This document shows, piece by piece, positions 23,701-35,038 of a stretch of DNA of 64,000 nucleotides. A model generated the notes under the pieces. That model saw only the letters and a list, made by a program, of their open reading frames with translations, had not been told where the DNA came from and ran no database searches. The DNA lies in the NCBI GenBank assembly GCA_027924645.1, contig BSBN01000254.1, positions 14,578,501 to 14,642,500 of the forward strand, read 5' to 3'. This DNA comes from Cunninghamia lanceolata. Taxonomy: Eukaryota > Streptophyta > Pinopsida > Cupressales > Cupressaceae. The position numbers and the translations under genes were made by a program. Positions within the stretch are counted from its first letter, which is position 1; every line of letters starts with the position of its first letter.

Positions 23701-23724
23701 GCAATCCCCAATAGAGTCACCAAA
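23701..23724 (-). promoter_or_regulatory. Gypsy3 primer-binding site
   Basis: The minus strand, right after the LTR end CCAACA, reads GATTTGGTGACTCTATTGGG. A TGG-starting element a few bases past the LTR, on the same strand as gag, is the expected primer site. I do not assign the tRNA. Confidence 0.6.
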
Positions 23725-23726
23725 TC

Positions 23727-26310
23727 TGTTGGATTTTTTTCTAAACTAGATGCTTCCCAGTTATCCCTACAAGGTAGCCATCATTGATCAATAGGATTTT
23801 TGAGCCAGGGGCCAACAGTATAGGAGATAGACTCTATAAATATCTTCTCTTCTTCTTTAGGCTCTACAGAACTAAGGGGGGTATTCCCTATTCAACATCT
23901 ATAACATATGCCTGTGAACTTACTTGGATGTTGATATAAAGTAGATAAATCCTCTCTTATGCAGACCAAAACTATGGGATAAGTGCAAAGGGGCTAGCCT
24001 TGGGCCTATGTTCATTTGTGAGATAGAGGATTTTGATCCTAAAACTACTTCTAATATCCTAAAGGTTTGTATTTGATGTTTGGATTTGTATTTTTGTATT
24101 TGGATGCAAGACTGGGACCTTGGGTTACAACATCAATACAGGATCAGACTGGTGCCTATCTCAGGGCTCGGAGTCAATAGACATACACATGTGAATGATT
24201 ACCATAAACTTGAATCAATAACTAAGTTTCAAGGGGATTTTATAGTGTCTACCTCAAAAACACTTCCCAAGATTGAGTATTTAGTCATTCATACTTAATG
24301 ATATCCTTGTTGCAGCAAACTTTTCCCAATGTTTAACCTAAAACATTCAATTTGTTCCTTGAACAAAAGTAAGAGATCAGACATTCATCACAGAAAAACC
24401 ATGTTCTAGAATCTCAAATAACCCTTAGCTATTCAGATTCAAAACAAAAGACACCCACAACTTGGAGACAAATAACTGAACACGTGCAACAAATGCATTT
24501 CTCATATAAAACAACATGAAACCAGCAAAATTATGCATAAAACATACAACATATGATTCATAAACTCACAAAACACCAAAACAGAGCCACCATCAAGAAT
24601 GTAACTAATTACTCCACCAAAATTTGTCCAGTTTTCAACAACCATGAAAAACACCATTTTTGCATTTTATAGCAAAAACGTGTACTCAACATTAAGCCCA
24701 ATGTCACTTCAAAAATTTTCCAGATACATTGCACCAAAAAATGGCACCCAAAATCATTCAATGTGGCCAAGAGAAATAGAGGAAAGAGCAGGTGAGATTG
24801 GGGGATGTGTTACCACCTAAAGATTTTCCTTACAAATTTGGTAGCTAGCTCATCAATCAAACCATACCTCTTCAATTCCTTCACCATTAATGGCTTACCA
24901 ACTCGTGGCCTCTGGAAATGTAGCAGATAGTGTGTTTTGTGGTTTTCCTGCCAAGAAATGCAATTGGAGATGCTCAGGAAACCCACCGCTTGAACATGGC
25001 CATTGATTTCCCTCTATCAACAAGATCTGCGGCTTGAATTTGAATGGGCAAGTTCTAGGCCAATCAGATCGTGCCACGTAGGCACCCCTTTGCCTTTTTG
25101 ACTTTTCACAGCATACAAACATTTTACCTTTTTCGCCTCTTGAAACATTCCAATGCATATGCAAAGAAGATTGTATATACATACAACTGTCTACATACAA
25201 AGTGCGGACCCCAAATATTTATAAAACAAATCACAATCTCATTCAGGTCTGACTTGTATCTTCATTTTGCATATATCGCTTTGTATATTGCACATACAAA
25301 TGCAATATACATACAAGTCGTGGACGCTAGCCACTTTATCAATCAGATTGGAAAAATTTGAAATCTGGGCCTTGTATCTAATTCTTTGCATATCGGCTTG
25401 CATATACAAGCACCTAACATTCAAGCCACGGACCCCACCGTTGAACTTGCCAAATTTGACTTTTAAGTCATCTCCAGCTTGTATGTTGCGAATGTATGTT
25501 CGATTACATGTGCAACATACAATCGCAAATATATGCAATCGGTGGGCCCCACATGCTTTTGACTACTTTGACTTCAACTGGCCTTGTATATTTCTTTGTA
25601 TTTCCACATGTATGTCCAAATGTTCATTGGGAACATACAATCCCAACACACAACCACAGACTTCACCCTGTTTCACAAATATTGCAAACCTTCCGGTCGT
25701 GTCCATTTTGCACTTGTCCGCTTGCATAATTCTCTTGTATATGCCAATGTATGTCACATATACAAACAACTTGACATATAAGGAAAAAACCTTTGTATCT
25801 AACCATTGCATGTCAAAACATACAACACAAATATATATACAAAGCTTCACATACAAGCAGGGAATATTCTTGAAATTTGCGACAGAGTCTGTAATGCATA
25901 TACAAACCTAATATGCATTCAAAATGCATACAATCAATGTTTTCACTTTTTTGAAGGCTGATTGAACATTTTTGGCCTGCCAATGAACATTTACACTTGT
26001 ACATACAAAGACACATACATTTCAACAAATTTCACCGCCACATAAAGTGATTTTGGACTTAGCATTTTTTCTCAAGCACGACGGGAGAAAGCGGTAAAGC
26101 AATGCATAGGGGCCGGTCAACCTACGAGTGCAAAGGCATAAATATGTAGCTTAAGTGAAAGATGACTTGCAATAGGAGGTCAACAATGAAACAGAAAATA
26201 CAAAATAGGAAGCCTAGGGAAAATAAAACCTAAGGCAATAAGAGTTTGAGGGAATAAAACATAAGCTTGCAGACCCGACTCAAAACCCTAACCCTAGGTG
26301 GGCACCACCA
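23727..26310 (-). repeat. Gypsy3 5' LTR (right copy)
   Basis: Same length (2584 bp) as the left copy. In the first ~175 aligned bases I count about 15 differences, all transitions. The TGTATG-rich block is at about 25106-26036. Confidence 0.93.
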
Positions 26311-26704
26311 TGCTCAAAGATATCCTTCATTCAATGGAAATTGTTTCAACTGCAACAAATTTGGTCATAAAGCTACTCAGTGTAGAAATAGAGTAAATCA
26401 AAATAGTCCATCCTTCTCTGGTCAATGCTTCAAGTGTAACAGGTATGGTCATAGATCAAATGAATGCAAAAGTATGAAAATGAATAATTCCAATAATAGA
26501 AGAATTAACAATTCCTTCAATGGTTACTACCTTGTTTGCAATGGGTTTGGACATATGGCTAATCAGTATAGATCAAGAGAAAATTGGGTTTATAAGAAAA
26601 GAAATGTTGTATGCTTTAACTACAATAAATCTAGTCATATTGCAAGATTCTGCAGAAGCAAAGACAATGGAAGAAAAGGTCCAGTAAATAGAAAACTGGA
26701 TTAG
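26311..26704 (+). pseudogene. gag: Copia2 gag, zinc-knuckle C-terminus
   Basis: Four CX2CX4HX4C-type units in tandem. The first two are intact (CFNCNKFGHKATQC, CFKCNRYGHRSNEC). The third has lost its first and last Cys (YLVCNGFGHMANQY) and the fourth its second Cys (CFNYNKSSHIARFC); each loss is Cys to Tyr. The Asn-rich spacers are typical of copia gag. It continues the gag cut at 14420; the frame across the TGCTC target site is open. Confidence 0.85.
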
Positions 26705-27283
26705 CAGAAACAAGATAGAGGCAAAAAGAAAATTGATGTGAATGAGATATGGAGTGAAATGAACAAGATTTGGCTAAAGAAAGATACAGTAAACAATGAT
26801 AATGTGTCCACACCAAAATCCGGTGCTGATAATTCCTTCAGGAATTAAGTCAGAAACTTTGGCTTAGGGGGAGCTGCATAGAACATAATATTCCCCCAGT
26901 TAGTAAGTGCATGCCTGAATCTGGCACATTAATAGAAAATACTCTAAATTAGTCTAGAACCTATGGAAGGATTTCTGAAAGAAAAATTGTTGAGATGAAA
27001 TCTTGAGGATTTATATAAGAAGAACTATGTAAAAAATGTAGCCGGATACAATTAAGGCAACACATTTATTACAAAGGAAAATTAGGTAATGTGAAGCTTT
27101 AAAAGGTCACTTGATCACTTATTTGAATCACCTTGCATTTGAAGTAAGCAAAAAGAAGAGCATTTGAATTACTAATCTAGAGACTGAGGTAGAGAACGAA
27201 TTCAATCGGTAATTGATCAACCCTATCATCGCAAAAGAAAAAGGTACTTCTTTGTAAATCCTTGAATCTGAAATCTATTTGAA
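26705..27283 (+). other. Copia2 gap where pol is expected
   Basis: Only 579 bp separate gag from the accessory ORF, with no protease, integrase or RT signal. A GGCTTAGGGGGAGCTGC run near 26864 resembles the polypurine-like motifs near the 3' end of SIRE-type elements. Confidence 0.55.
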
Positions 27284-30200
27284 ATGGCTACCCCTCATGT
27301 TATTGACATTAACAAAAGGCCTTGACCCAAATTGAAGAAGCATCCTCACAAATCAATTCAAGTCAATCTGTTAGGTGCTTTTTCAAGTGTTCCTTATGGT
27401 GTGCTACATGTAGAAGACATTAGGGTTTACATTCATGCAAATATAGATGAATTTGAAGATTCAAAGTATGTGGATCTATTTGAAAAACAACTCATCGATG
27501 AAAATGAAGAAATCAAACTCAAATATAACGCACTACAGGATAAACACTTTGTTCAGGTTATGGGGTTTCCGACATTTGATGAGGATGAATGGGTTCGATA
27601 CGTCTTAAGCCGGATACATGATGAATTCATTTGGTTGTTAAAACCATTCAAGATTACCAGGGTTACTATCAGAAATGTAATTGGTTTAAACTCAACTGGA
27701 GGATTGTCCATGTTGAAAGCTGTGAAAAACCAGACAGTAACTGATGCTAGCAGAGCTAAGTTTGATAAAGGAGAAATGAGCATAAATGATATTATAGATC
27801 TGGATGTCAAATTCGCCTCCATGGTGATTGGATACAAGATTTACCACTCAAGAAGAGAAAATTTCTAGAACAGTCATTTTTTCTATAGATAAGATGCTAA
27901 AAGAAAATGTTGACTATGACTTGTGTGAACTGTTACAGAATCAATTGATTGAAATTTTGAACAAGATCAAAAGGGATAAGAAGAACACATTCAAGTATGG
28001 TACACTGATTCTATGTCTATTCTTTTACTTTATGAATGAGGTACCTGGGGTAAAAGGTGTACACTGGACTAAGGATGAGCCAGTTGCCATTCAAATCAGA
28101 AATCATCTTCGCAGCATTGGTGATTTCAATGCTCAAAACACGGTAATATGGGGTTACTTCAAGAATTTTCAAAAATGATGCACTCTAGGGAAAGAATTCC
28201 AAAGTTAATTGTTGACAAATACAAAGATGATATATGCTTCATGGTTGATACTGATCAATGTTTAATGGAAGCAGTGGAACCCAGAACTATTTAGATCATA
28301 CCCATGGGGTATGAAGTAGATGAAAGGATCTTGGATATGTATGCTCAACATCTACTAAGCAAGCCCAAAGACACAATGGTTGAAAGATTTGGAACTTATG
28401 AGGAGCTAAATTTAAAGTTGCATACTGAGCTCAGAGAACCTAAAACTAATAGGAGAGTAAGAAAAGAAGTTGAGTAGCAAGCTGAAAATCTTGGTCTAAC
28501 AAAGGAAGCTGTGAAGAAATTTAGAGAAAGAACAGAAAAGGATGAGAAAGAAAAACAAGATAAGAAACGAACAAGGGATCCGGTGGAACTCTCTTCCACT
28601 TCAAGAACTAGTAGAAGTTCTACTATTGCCTCTACTCCTTCTAAGACTACAAAAGGAGAAGCGAAATCATCCATAAAATGTGAGAAAAGGAAGAAAACAA
28701 AAGCTTCCCAGACCTATGAAAGCATAAGGGAAGATGAAGTAGATACAAACTCTAACATTGAAATCAAGGAACTAAAAGTCACTAGAACAAAAGCAACAAA
28801 GCTAACCAAAGAAAAGTCTTATGGAAGCAAAAGACAAAAGACTGAAGAGTATGAAGATCATGTTGAGAAACCCACACTCTTCCTAGAAGATGTGATAAAA
28901 TCAGTCACTGTGGATGGTAATCTAAAACCCATGATTGAATTCTACGATGAATACAATGACATGGATAAAAGGGTGTTGAAGGAAGCAATGATCAGATATC
29001 TTAATATCTACAACAAGGCACTAATTGAGATAACTTTTGAGTTACCACAAAGTCTGGCAAACATCTTGGAATTGAGAAAATAAAATGCCAAGTGCAAGGA
29101 CGTAGAGATCAGGGAACATGAGCTAATAAATCTGTGTCCTCAAATTTCTCCTAATCAAATAGATATGATACTCAAGGAAGTCAAAGATGAATTTAAAAGC
29201 AAGAGGAGAATGAACAAACTCATGCTTGGAGAAACAAGTGAAATAGTTGAAAAAACTCAAGAGATTCTTTTGAAAGCATTTAAGAAGTATAATTTTCACA
29301 TAGTCACAAAAGAAGTACTAGATGGTGAAGAAGAGAACATTATGGAGTAACAATCTGAGCTTTGTGAAGCCTCTATTCTGGAAGTAGAATAGGCAATTCA
29401 GGAGGATACTAAAATGTTGAATAAAATATTTTATGCAGAAGATACTCCCAATCCATCTGATACAACAGGGAAAGGGGATAATGTTGTTGTTTCAAAGAGC
29501 CCTCCGAATCAGATAGCAAGTCATGAACAAACAAGAAAAAGTTCCTCTACAGAGAACATAGAAAAGGATAAAGCAAAGTTAGAGGAAGAAAGAGAAAATA
29601 AAGATAAAATAGAAGAAGATGGTGCAAATGTTGAAGCACCTAATGCAGAGACTGAGAAATCAGGAGATCAAAAAGTTGATTATGAAATAAGTGCAAGAGA
29701 CACTGCAGATGTAGTAAAAGATTCTCTTGGAAAAGAAGTGATTGAACTTGATGAACCTAAACTACTCCAAGGCCTAGCTAATCCAGATGCCCTCTCTCCA
29801 ATTCAATTGATGAAGATAGCATCATTCAGCCAAGTAAAGGCTAGAGAGATGTTAAAGTTCCACATGGAGGAGAATGAGCTACTAGGACTTGCAACCAAAG
29901 TTTTGGAAAAATTAATGCCAAACTATCAAAAGAATGAAAATGATTCCCCCTCTGAACATCTAAAGAACCTTGTAAGTTCAGTAAATTCACATTTTGAGTC
30001 CCTTGAGAAGTCTGGGGAGGTAAAAGTTTAGAAAGAATTCTTAGATAAGAATTTTTTTGAAATAAAGAACCTGATAGTAAATGATAGAAGAATATTGGGT
30101 ATTAGCATAAAGAGTATTCAGAATGCTCTAAATGATGGAAGTGATATGTACAAATTATGTCTATCAAGGACCAAAGTCAATAAGGGTATTGAGAACAAGA

Positions 30201-30577
30201 TAAAGGAGCAAGAACAAAATTTGTCAAATCTCTCTCAAAATTTTGATCCCCTAACAGTTTCGCCCATAAGTCAAGAATGTCAAGTAATCAACTTGACTGA
30301 AGAAGTAAAGAAACTTGCCAAAGAGAAAAGTAACATTATGAAGAGAATGTGAGAACTCTGGGGATTAATTGCCCCTAAGTTAGAAATAATGTATAATGCT
30401 TTATCTGAAGCTCAGACTGCAGTTCAGACCAATGTTCCATCAAATTTGTCAAAGGCAGAAGCATACTCATTTGTGTTAAATGGGCACATATCAATTTTGG
30501 ATGGAATGAAGAGTACTTGGGCCTCTGAACTTGTGCAAATAAAAGCTAGTTTTGCAGACATCCTCAAGTTCATGTGA
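27284..30577 (+). pseudogene. Copia2 accessory ORF (~1,100 codons), function unknown
   Basis: Starts at ATG 27284 (MATPHVIDINKRP), with its final stop at 30575-30577. A single frame dominates, broken by eight stops (27323, 28292, 28475, 29081, 29348, 29390, 30029, 30350) and a compensating frameshift pair near 27865 and 28175. The first third is globular: FPTFDEDEWVRYVLSRIHDE, KITRVTIRNVIGLNSTGG, FKYGTLILCLFFYFMNEVPG. The middle is Lys/Glu/Ser-rich with nuclear-signal-like basic runs (KCEKRKKTK). The last third is acidic and coiled-coil-like. It occupies the 'envelope-like' position of SIRE-type copia elements, but I see no signal peptide and only one hydrophobic stretch (LILCLFFYF), so I do not call it an envelope. 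It could be a captured host gene. Confidence 0.7.
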
Positions 30578-30827
30578 ATAGAACTTAATAGCTACTTGTA
30601 CATATGTGGCAATGTGTACATAAATCTTGAAAATTTTTGATTTGTGGATCCCACCCTTTGCCATTGATGTCAAAGGAGGAGTGAAGGGAAGTGAAAAATG
30701 AGGTATTCAGCTTAGGGGGGAGTACCAGATTAAGTGAAGGACACGTATGCACAAACAAAGGGGGAGTAGCTCTAAGACACTTAGTCATTTTTCACTAAGT
30801 GTTGCCATCAATGCCAAAGGGGGAGAT
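30578..30827 (+). promoter_or_regulatory. Copia2 3' region with repeated polypurine tracts
   Basis: Three purine runs: TTAGGGGGGAGTA near 30712, CAAAGGGGGAGTAGC near 30756 and CAAAGGGGGAGA at 30815-30826. The last abuts the LTR and is the likely functional tract; the others look like duplicates, as in SIRE-type elements. Confidence 0.75.
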
Positions 30828-31922
30828 TGTTGGCAAGAGACACTACACAGCATTGATAGGAGTTGTCATTGATGGCAACTAAGATTGTTCCACACATCCA
30901 CAATGCAGTATCTGATCTTACCAGAAGTCAGAATGATAATCCATCTAAATCTGGGAGCCTGAAACAGAGCATATAGCAAAGTCCAACATTTTGGTCAGCA
31001 GATCTCTCTAGTTAATCATTATGTGTCATAGATATGAACAAGTGTAAAGGGACACCAGGACAATCTAAATCCAAGTTTTTAGCCTCTGGTGATAAAGGGA
31101 TCAAAAGTTATGAGCATCTAAATACCGGATCTTATTATGACAAAATAGTTTAGTGAAGAACATGTAGACTTATGTTAATCCTTGTGTGGACGCAATAGAT
31201 GTGTTTTGATGGACTATGTATGAGATAGAATGTTAGTGGCTAACATGTATGATAATCTACATGTGTTATTTTTGGTATGCATCAATATTGGTGTATGGAT
31301 CTAGCCGATAGAATAGGCCTTTCTTAAAAAGTTCAAAGTGTTGTTGCCGACTAGCAAGTGATTGCAATTCAAGATAAGGATATAGATAGCCGATGATTGT
31401 GGATATTTTGGAAGTGTGTATGCGAAAAAGTGTGTATGTTGGAAATGAACAAAAATCTGATATCCGAATGAAGGTAGAATAGAGAGAAGAGAAGAATAAA
31501 GATGAAGTGTACAAAGTCAATATTTGCAATTAACTGGAATTGATCTCTAGCATTGGCAGATGCATCTCACCAGTTCAAAATCTCTATAAATATCTTGTAA
31601 TATTTTTTGTAGGTAGTGAGCCTCCACTTGAGCAATGAGCTCAGGGCAGTGAGCCTGAATGCATGTACATTCTCATTTGTAAAATACTTTTAATAGAGTA
31701 TTAATTCTTGTGGGTTAACCCCCACCATGGTTTTTCCCTTAACCAGGTTTCCACATCAAAAATCTTGGTGTCAAGTGTGTTATTTATATTTCTTCTTATG
31801 TGATGCTGAAATGTTTATTTAATTTAATTATTAGTGGTTAAAAATAGATTAAGGGAAGAAAAATTTGTAAATGTGTGACAATTGATTCACCCCCCTCTCA
31901 GTTGTCTAGACCTAAACCAACA
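30828..31922 (+). repeat. Copia2 3' LTR
   Basis: Starts TGTTGGCAAGAG and ends CTAAACCAACA, giving perfect TGTTGG/CCAACA terminal inverted repeats. It aligns with 12638-13720. Confidence 0.88.
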
Positions 31923-33010
31923 GTCTTACCAACAAGAGCTAATGTAGGAGACCTGTTTACTAGGTAGCAAGTAGTGGCTACAGCTTCAACCCAAAACTTT
32001 TGTTCGAGGTTTGCTCCACTAAGCATACTCCTAGCCTTCTCCATTAGTGTCCTGTTCATCCTCTCTACAACTCCATTTTGCTGTAGAGTATAAGGAGTTG
32101 TTTTATGTCTTTCAATCCCTTGCTCTTTACAGAACTTATCAAACTCTACCGAACAAAACTCACCACCATTGTCAGTCCTCAAACACTTAATCTTTTTACT
32201 AGTCTGATTCTCAAAAAAAGCTTTAAACTCTTTGAACTGACTAAAGACTTCAGATTTGCTTCTGAGAAAATAAATTCATGTCCTTGTACTGTAATCATCT
32301 ATGAAAGATACAAAATATACAGATTTGGAAATCAAAGGAACATTAACTAGACCAAACACATCAGAATGAATAAGATCCAATATAGTAGAAGACTTGTGAG
32401 AACTAGAGTAAAATTGAACACGGTTTTACTTTCCATTTATGCAATGTTTGCAAAAGTCAAACTTGAGATTACAATCATTTAACCCCTCAACAAGGTTTTT
32501 ATTTTTTAGGGTTCTAAGACCCTTCTCACCAATGTGGCCAAATCTCATATGCCATAACATTATCTTTTCAGCAAGAAGTTTAACTTCCAAAGCATGTGCA
32601 CTACCATTAGAAAGTGTTACAACAGATTTCCTCACTACATGTTCAGATGGCAGGGATGAAGTGACTGCAACTCTTTTCTTTGATTTAGAAGAACTATTGC
32701 ACTGTGAAGTGCATGCCTCTAGCTAAAACAGAGTACCTCTCCAAGTACCCTTCGCAAGCACCATAGATCCTCTAGTCATCTTGCATCCATCCTTCAAAAA
32801 GAGAACCTGCACACATGTATCATTCAACATACTTATAGAAAGTAGGTTCCATGCATATCCTAGGATGTGCATAACCCCAGACATCCCCTTCACTCATCCA
32901 CTAGGGAATCAAATAGAGACTCTTCCACAACCAACAATCTTCAGATGAGAATCATCACCTAGGTACACCCTTCCACTAGTGAACTCTTCATACTTTGTGG
33001 AAAGATACAC
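31923..33010 (-). pseudogene. pol: Copia1 integrase core and pre-integrase region
   Basis: Minus-strand reading: a pre-integrase zinc region with LWHMRFGHIGEKGLRTLKNK and FCKHCINGK (32426-32635); core Asp in HSDVFG and FIDDYS; then RTDNGGEFCSVEFDKFCKEQ and TPYTLQQNGVVERMNRTL (31898-32182), supplying the second Asp and the Glu of the DDE triad. It ends at RSPTLALVGKT, where Copia2 is inserted, and resumes at 12637. A few stops break the frame, near 32410 and 32725. Confidence 0.88.
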
Positions 33011-33859
33011 CAAAATCTATCAACCACACATCATCAGATGCATGGGTGGCTAGGGCTATGATGAAGGCATCACCATCATCTTGTGACTTGTCAGAATCTG
33101 AATCTAGGGCATTCTTTTTCTTCTTTTTCTTTTCCTCTTTGCATTCCTTTTGGAAATGCCCAGTTTTACCACAGTTCCAACAGAGAGCCTTAGACTTTCT
33201 AGGAGATTTAGATCTACCCTTTTCATCTTTCTTGTCCTTCTTTTTCTTCCCTTTCTCCTTGGGTCTTCCACAAACTGCAAGAGCATCTTTGGCTGCCTCA
33301 GAAGACTTTCTCTGCATTTCTGTAGATAACAATGAAGACACCACTTCATCCATTTTGAAAGTGGATGTGGTGCTCCCAATAGCCATGACAAGATGATCCC
33401 ATGAGTCTGGCAAGGAACAAAGCAAGGTCATACAATGATCCTCCTCCTCCATCTTCACACCAACGGATGTCAATTGTGCAACTAACATGTTGAAAGCATT
33501 TAGGTGATCTGCAACTAATCCTCCATCCTACATTCTTAGAGAATACAACCTCTTTCTCAGAAAAAGTTTGTTCACCAGGGATTTGGCCTGATAAATATCA
33601 CCCAACTTCTTCCAAAGGTCTTTTGTGGTCTTCTCTTCATGGACATTTAACAAGACAAAATTAGCTAGACTAAGTCTTATGAGACCCTTAGCCTTCTGAT
33701 CTTTGAGATCCCAATCAGTTTGTGACATTGCAGCTAGTTTTACACTAGATACGGTTCTGATAGGTCTTGATCAACAAGCATGTCTTCCTTAAGTTTCCAC
33801 AACTTAAAATTACTGCCATTAAACTTCTCCACCTCTATTCTTCTGAATGTGCTTGCCAT
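32988..33859 (-). pseudogene. gag: Copia1 gag and protease start
   Basis: ATG at 33859 opens MASTFRRIEVEKFNGSNFKL, the standard copia gag N-terminus. The UBN2-type gag core follows (SLANFVLLNVHEEKTTKDLW; LVAQLTSVGVKMEEEDHCM), then a Lys-rich linker and one intact zinc knuckle CWNCGKTGHFQKEC. The frame runs into a protease whose site reads WLIDFGVSFH where copia has WLIDSGAS, so two active-site-adjacent residues are changed. Stops lie near 33756 and 33528. Confidence 0.87.
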
Positions 33860-33962
33860 CTCCTTCCTGTAACAAGATTTCAGAATACTCTGCACAGACT
33901 CTTACTCAATCTAAGATTAGCTCAAAAAACTCCTACCCAACAACTAGGACCAAAGGTGATCA

Positions 33963-33977
33963 AGCTCTAATACCAAC
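33963..33977 (-). promoter_or_regulatory. Copia1 primer-binding site (initiator Met tRNA, mutated)
   Basis: The minus strand right after the LTR reads GTTGGTATTAGAGCTT; it differs from the initiator-Met site TGGTATCAGAGC by one C-to-T change. Confidence 0.82.
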
Positions 33978-35033
33978 TGAAAGGAAGCAAGGTACACAGG
34001 AACACACTTCCTATGCTAATCTAATGAGGGAAGTAGAGTGCAAATTCTTTTAAATCCTTACAATTACAGTGATGTTAACACAACAACAAAGATATTGCAG
34101 CAATACACATACACATAGAATACCACAGAAGAAAGAGAGACTAGATATAACATGGGGAAAACCCTTTTGGGAGCAAAACCCCACACTCCAAAACCTACAC
34201 AATGTATTATCAAAACCTAATATGGTTTACAATATGCTTGCAATGCAAGCTCTAAGGAGTCTTTGACACTCGTATCTAGAGATATTCTGACAACATAATA
34301 GTACCTGTAAATCACATACTACATCTCATCCTCAAAGCACATGTTTATAAAGAAAATACAAGGCAAAAATGGCTCCACATTGGGATGGGCATCCAACATG
34401 GCCTCATGGCCCAAAACCCATGCCTATGGACACTTGTCCAACACTGTAGGATGCCCCTGACACTTGTCAAGTTGCCCCATCCCAAGGAGGTCACCTATTT
34501 CCAAAATAGGCTATGACAGATGCTCTTACAGCTCTTACAACCATCATAGAATCTATCATAGTTGTCATAACCTACAGTTGTAAGAGAATCTATCATACAT
34601 AGCCTATAAATAGCATATTATCTTACAACATGTCATAGTCCACGTTGGGGTGCCCAAAGATGCTTTTTTCAAAGATGCTCTTCGACACATGTCTTCACCT
34701 ATCATAGAATCTTCCATTTCTGACTCTTACATGTCATAGATTATCATAGGAATATGTTATAATTGTTTCGGTCAATATTCCCTTACACACTATCCAAGAT
34801 GCCAACACATGGAAAAATATTCCTACCACTAAGTGGGACACTTATCTCCTCATGTGAGGACAAATTTACGACTTGTCATCTTCCATGTAGGATGACACAT
34901 CACCGTGACAACTCCCACAAGATGACAACATAGGATTTGCATCCTAATTACATAATAAGCAATAAATAAATAAATAAATACAATGTAATAAAACAAGGAA
35001 TTTACCAAGGTTGAGACACCTTAATTCCCAACA
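33978..35033 (-). repeat. Copia1 5' LTR (right copy)
   Basis: In minus orientation it starts TGTTGGGAATTAAGG and ends CTTCCTTTCA. It pairs with 9458-10508 and is followed by the GACTT duplication. Confidence 0.9.
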
Positions 35034-35038
35034 GACTT
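35034..35038. repeat. Target-site duplication of Copia1 (right copy)
   Basis: GACTT, identical to 9453-9457. Confidence 0.85.

Larger units (their letters stand above)
14421..26310 (-). mobile_element. Gypsy3: Tat-like Ty3/gypsy element inserted in Copia2 gag
   Basis: Direct LTRs of 2584 bp each (14421-17004 and 23727-26310) bound a 6.7-kb internal region. The coding order on minus is gag, protease, RNase H (archaeal-like), RT, connecting/RNase H remnant, integrase. A 5-bp target duplication with one mismatch flanks it, and Copia2 gag resumes in frame beyond 26310. The extra RNase H is upstream of RT, unlike in Gypsy1. Domains are all recognisable but carry many stops. It is the youngest, innermost insertion. 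Confidence 0.92.
12638..31922 (+). mobile_element. Copia2: pol-less copia-type element with long accessory ORF
   Basis: Direct LTRs lie at 12638-13720 and 30828-31922. An initiator-Met-type primer-binding site follows the left LTR and a CAAAGGGGGAGA polypurine tract precedes the right LTR, so it runs on the plus strand. Termini are TGTTGG...CCAACA (the left copy has one change, TGATGG). Inside lie a gag remnant with zinc knuckles, no protease, integrase or RT, and an accessory ORF of about 1,100 codons. It is interrupted in gag by Gypsy3 (14421-26310). Without that insert it is about 7.4 kb. The style, with repeated GGGGGAGA tracts near the 3' end, resembles SIRE/Maximus-type copia elements; that assignment is an inference. 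Confidence 0.85.
9458..35033 (-). mobile_element. Copia1: Ty1/copia element inserted in Gypsy1
   Basis: Bounded by two direct LTRs (9458-10508 and 33978-35033) and a perfect GACTT duplication. In minus orientation the order is right LTR, primer-binding site, gag, protease, integrase, RT, RNase H, polypurine tract, left LTR, which is the Ty1/copia order. The nominal internal length of 23.5 kb is inflated by Copia2, which sits in the integrase between 12637 and 31923. Without it the internal region is about 4.2 kb, normal for copia. All domains are interrupted by stops. Confidence 0.9.

Noticed and set aside
27284..30577. All eight stops as proof of C-to-T mutation
   Set aside because: TAA, TAG and TGA can each be reached from CAA, CAG or CGA by one C-to-T change, so the stops alone prove nothing. 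Only comparison with relatives or LTR pairs is informative.
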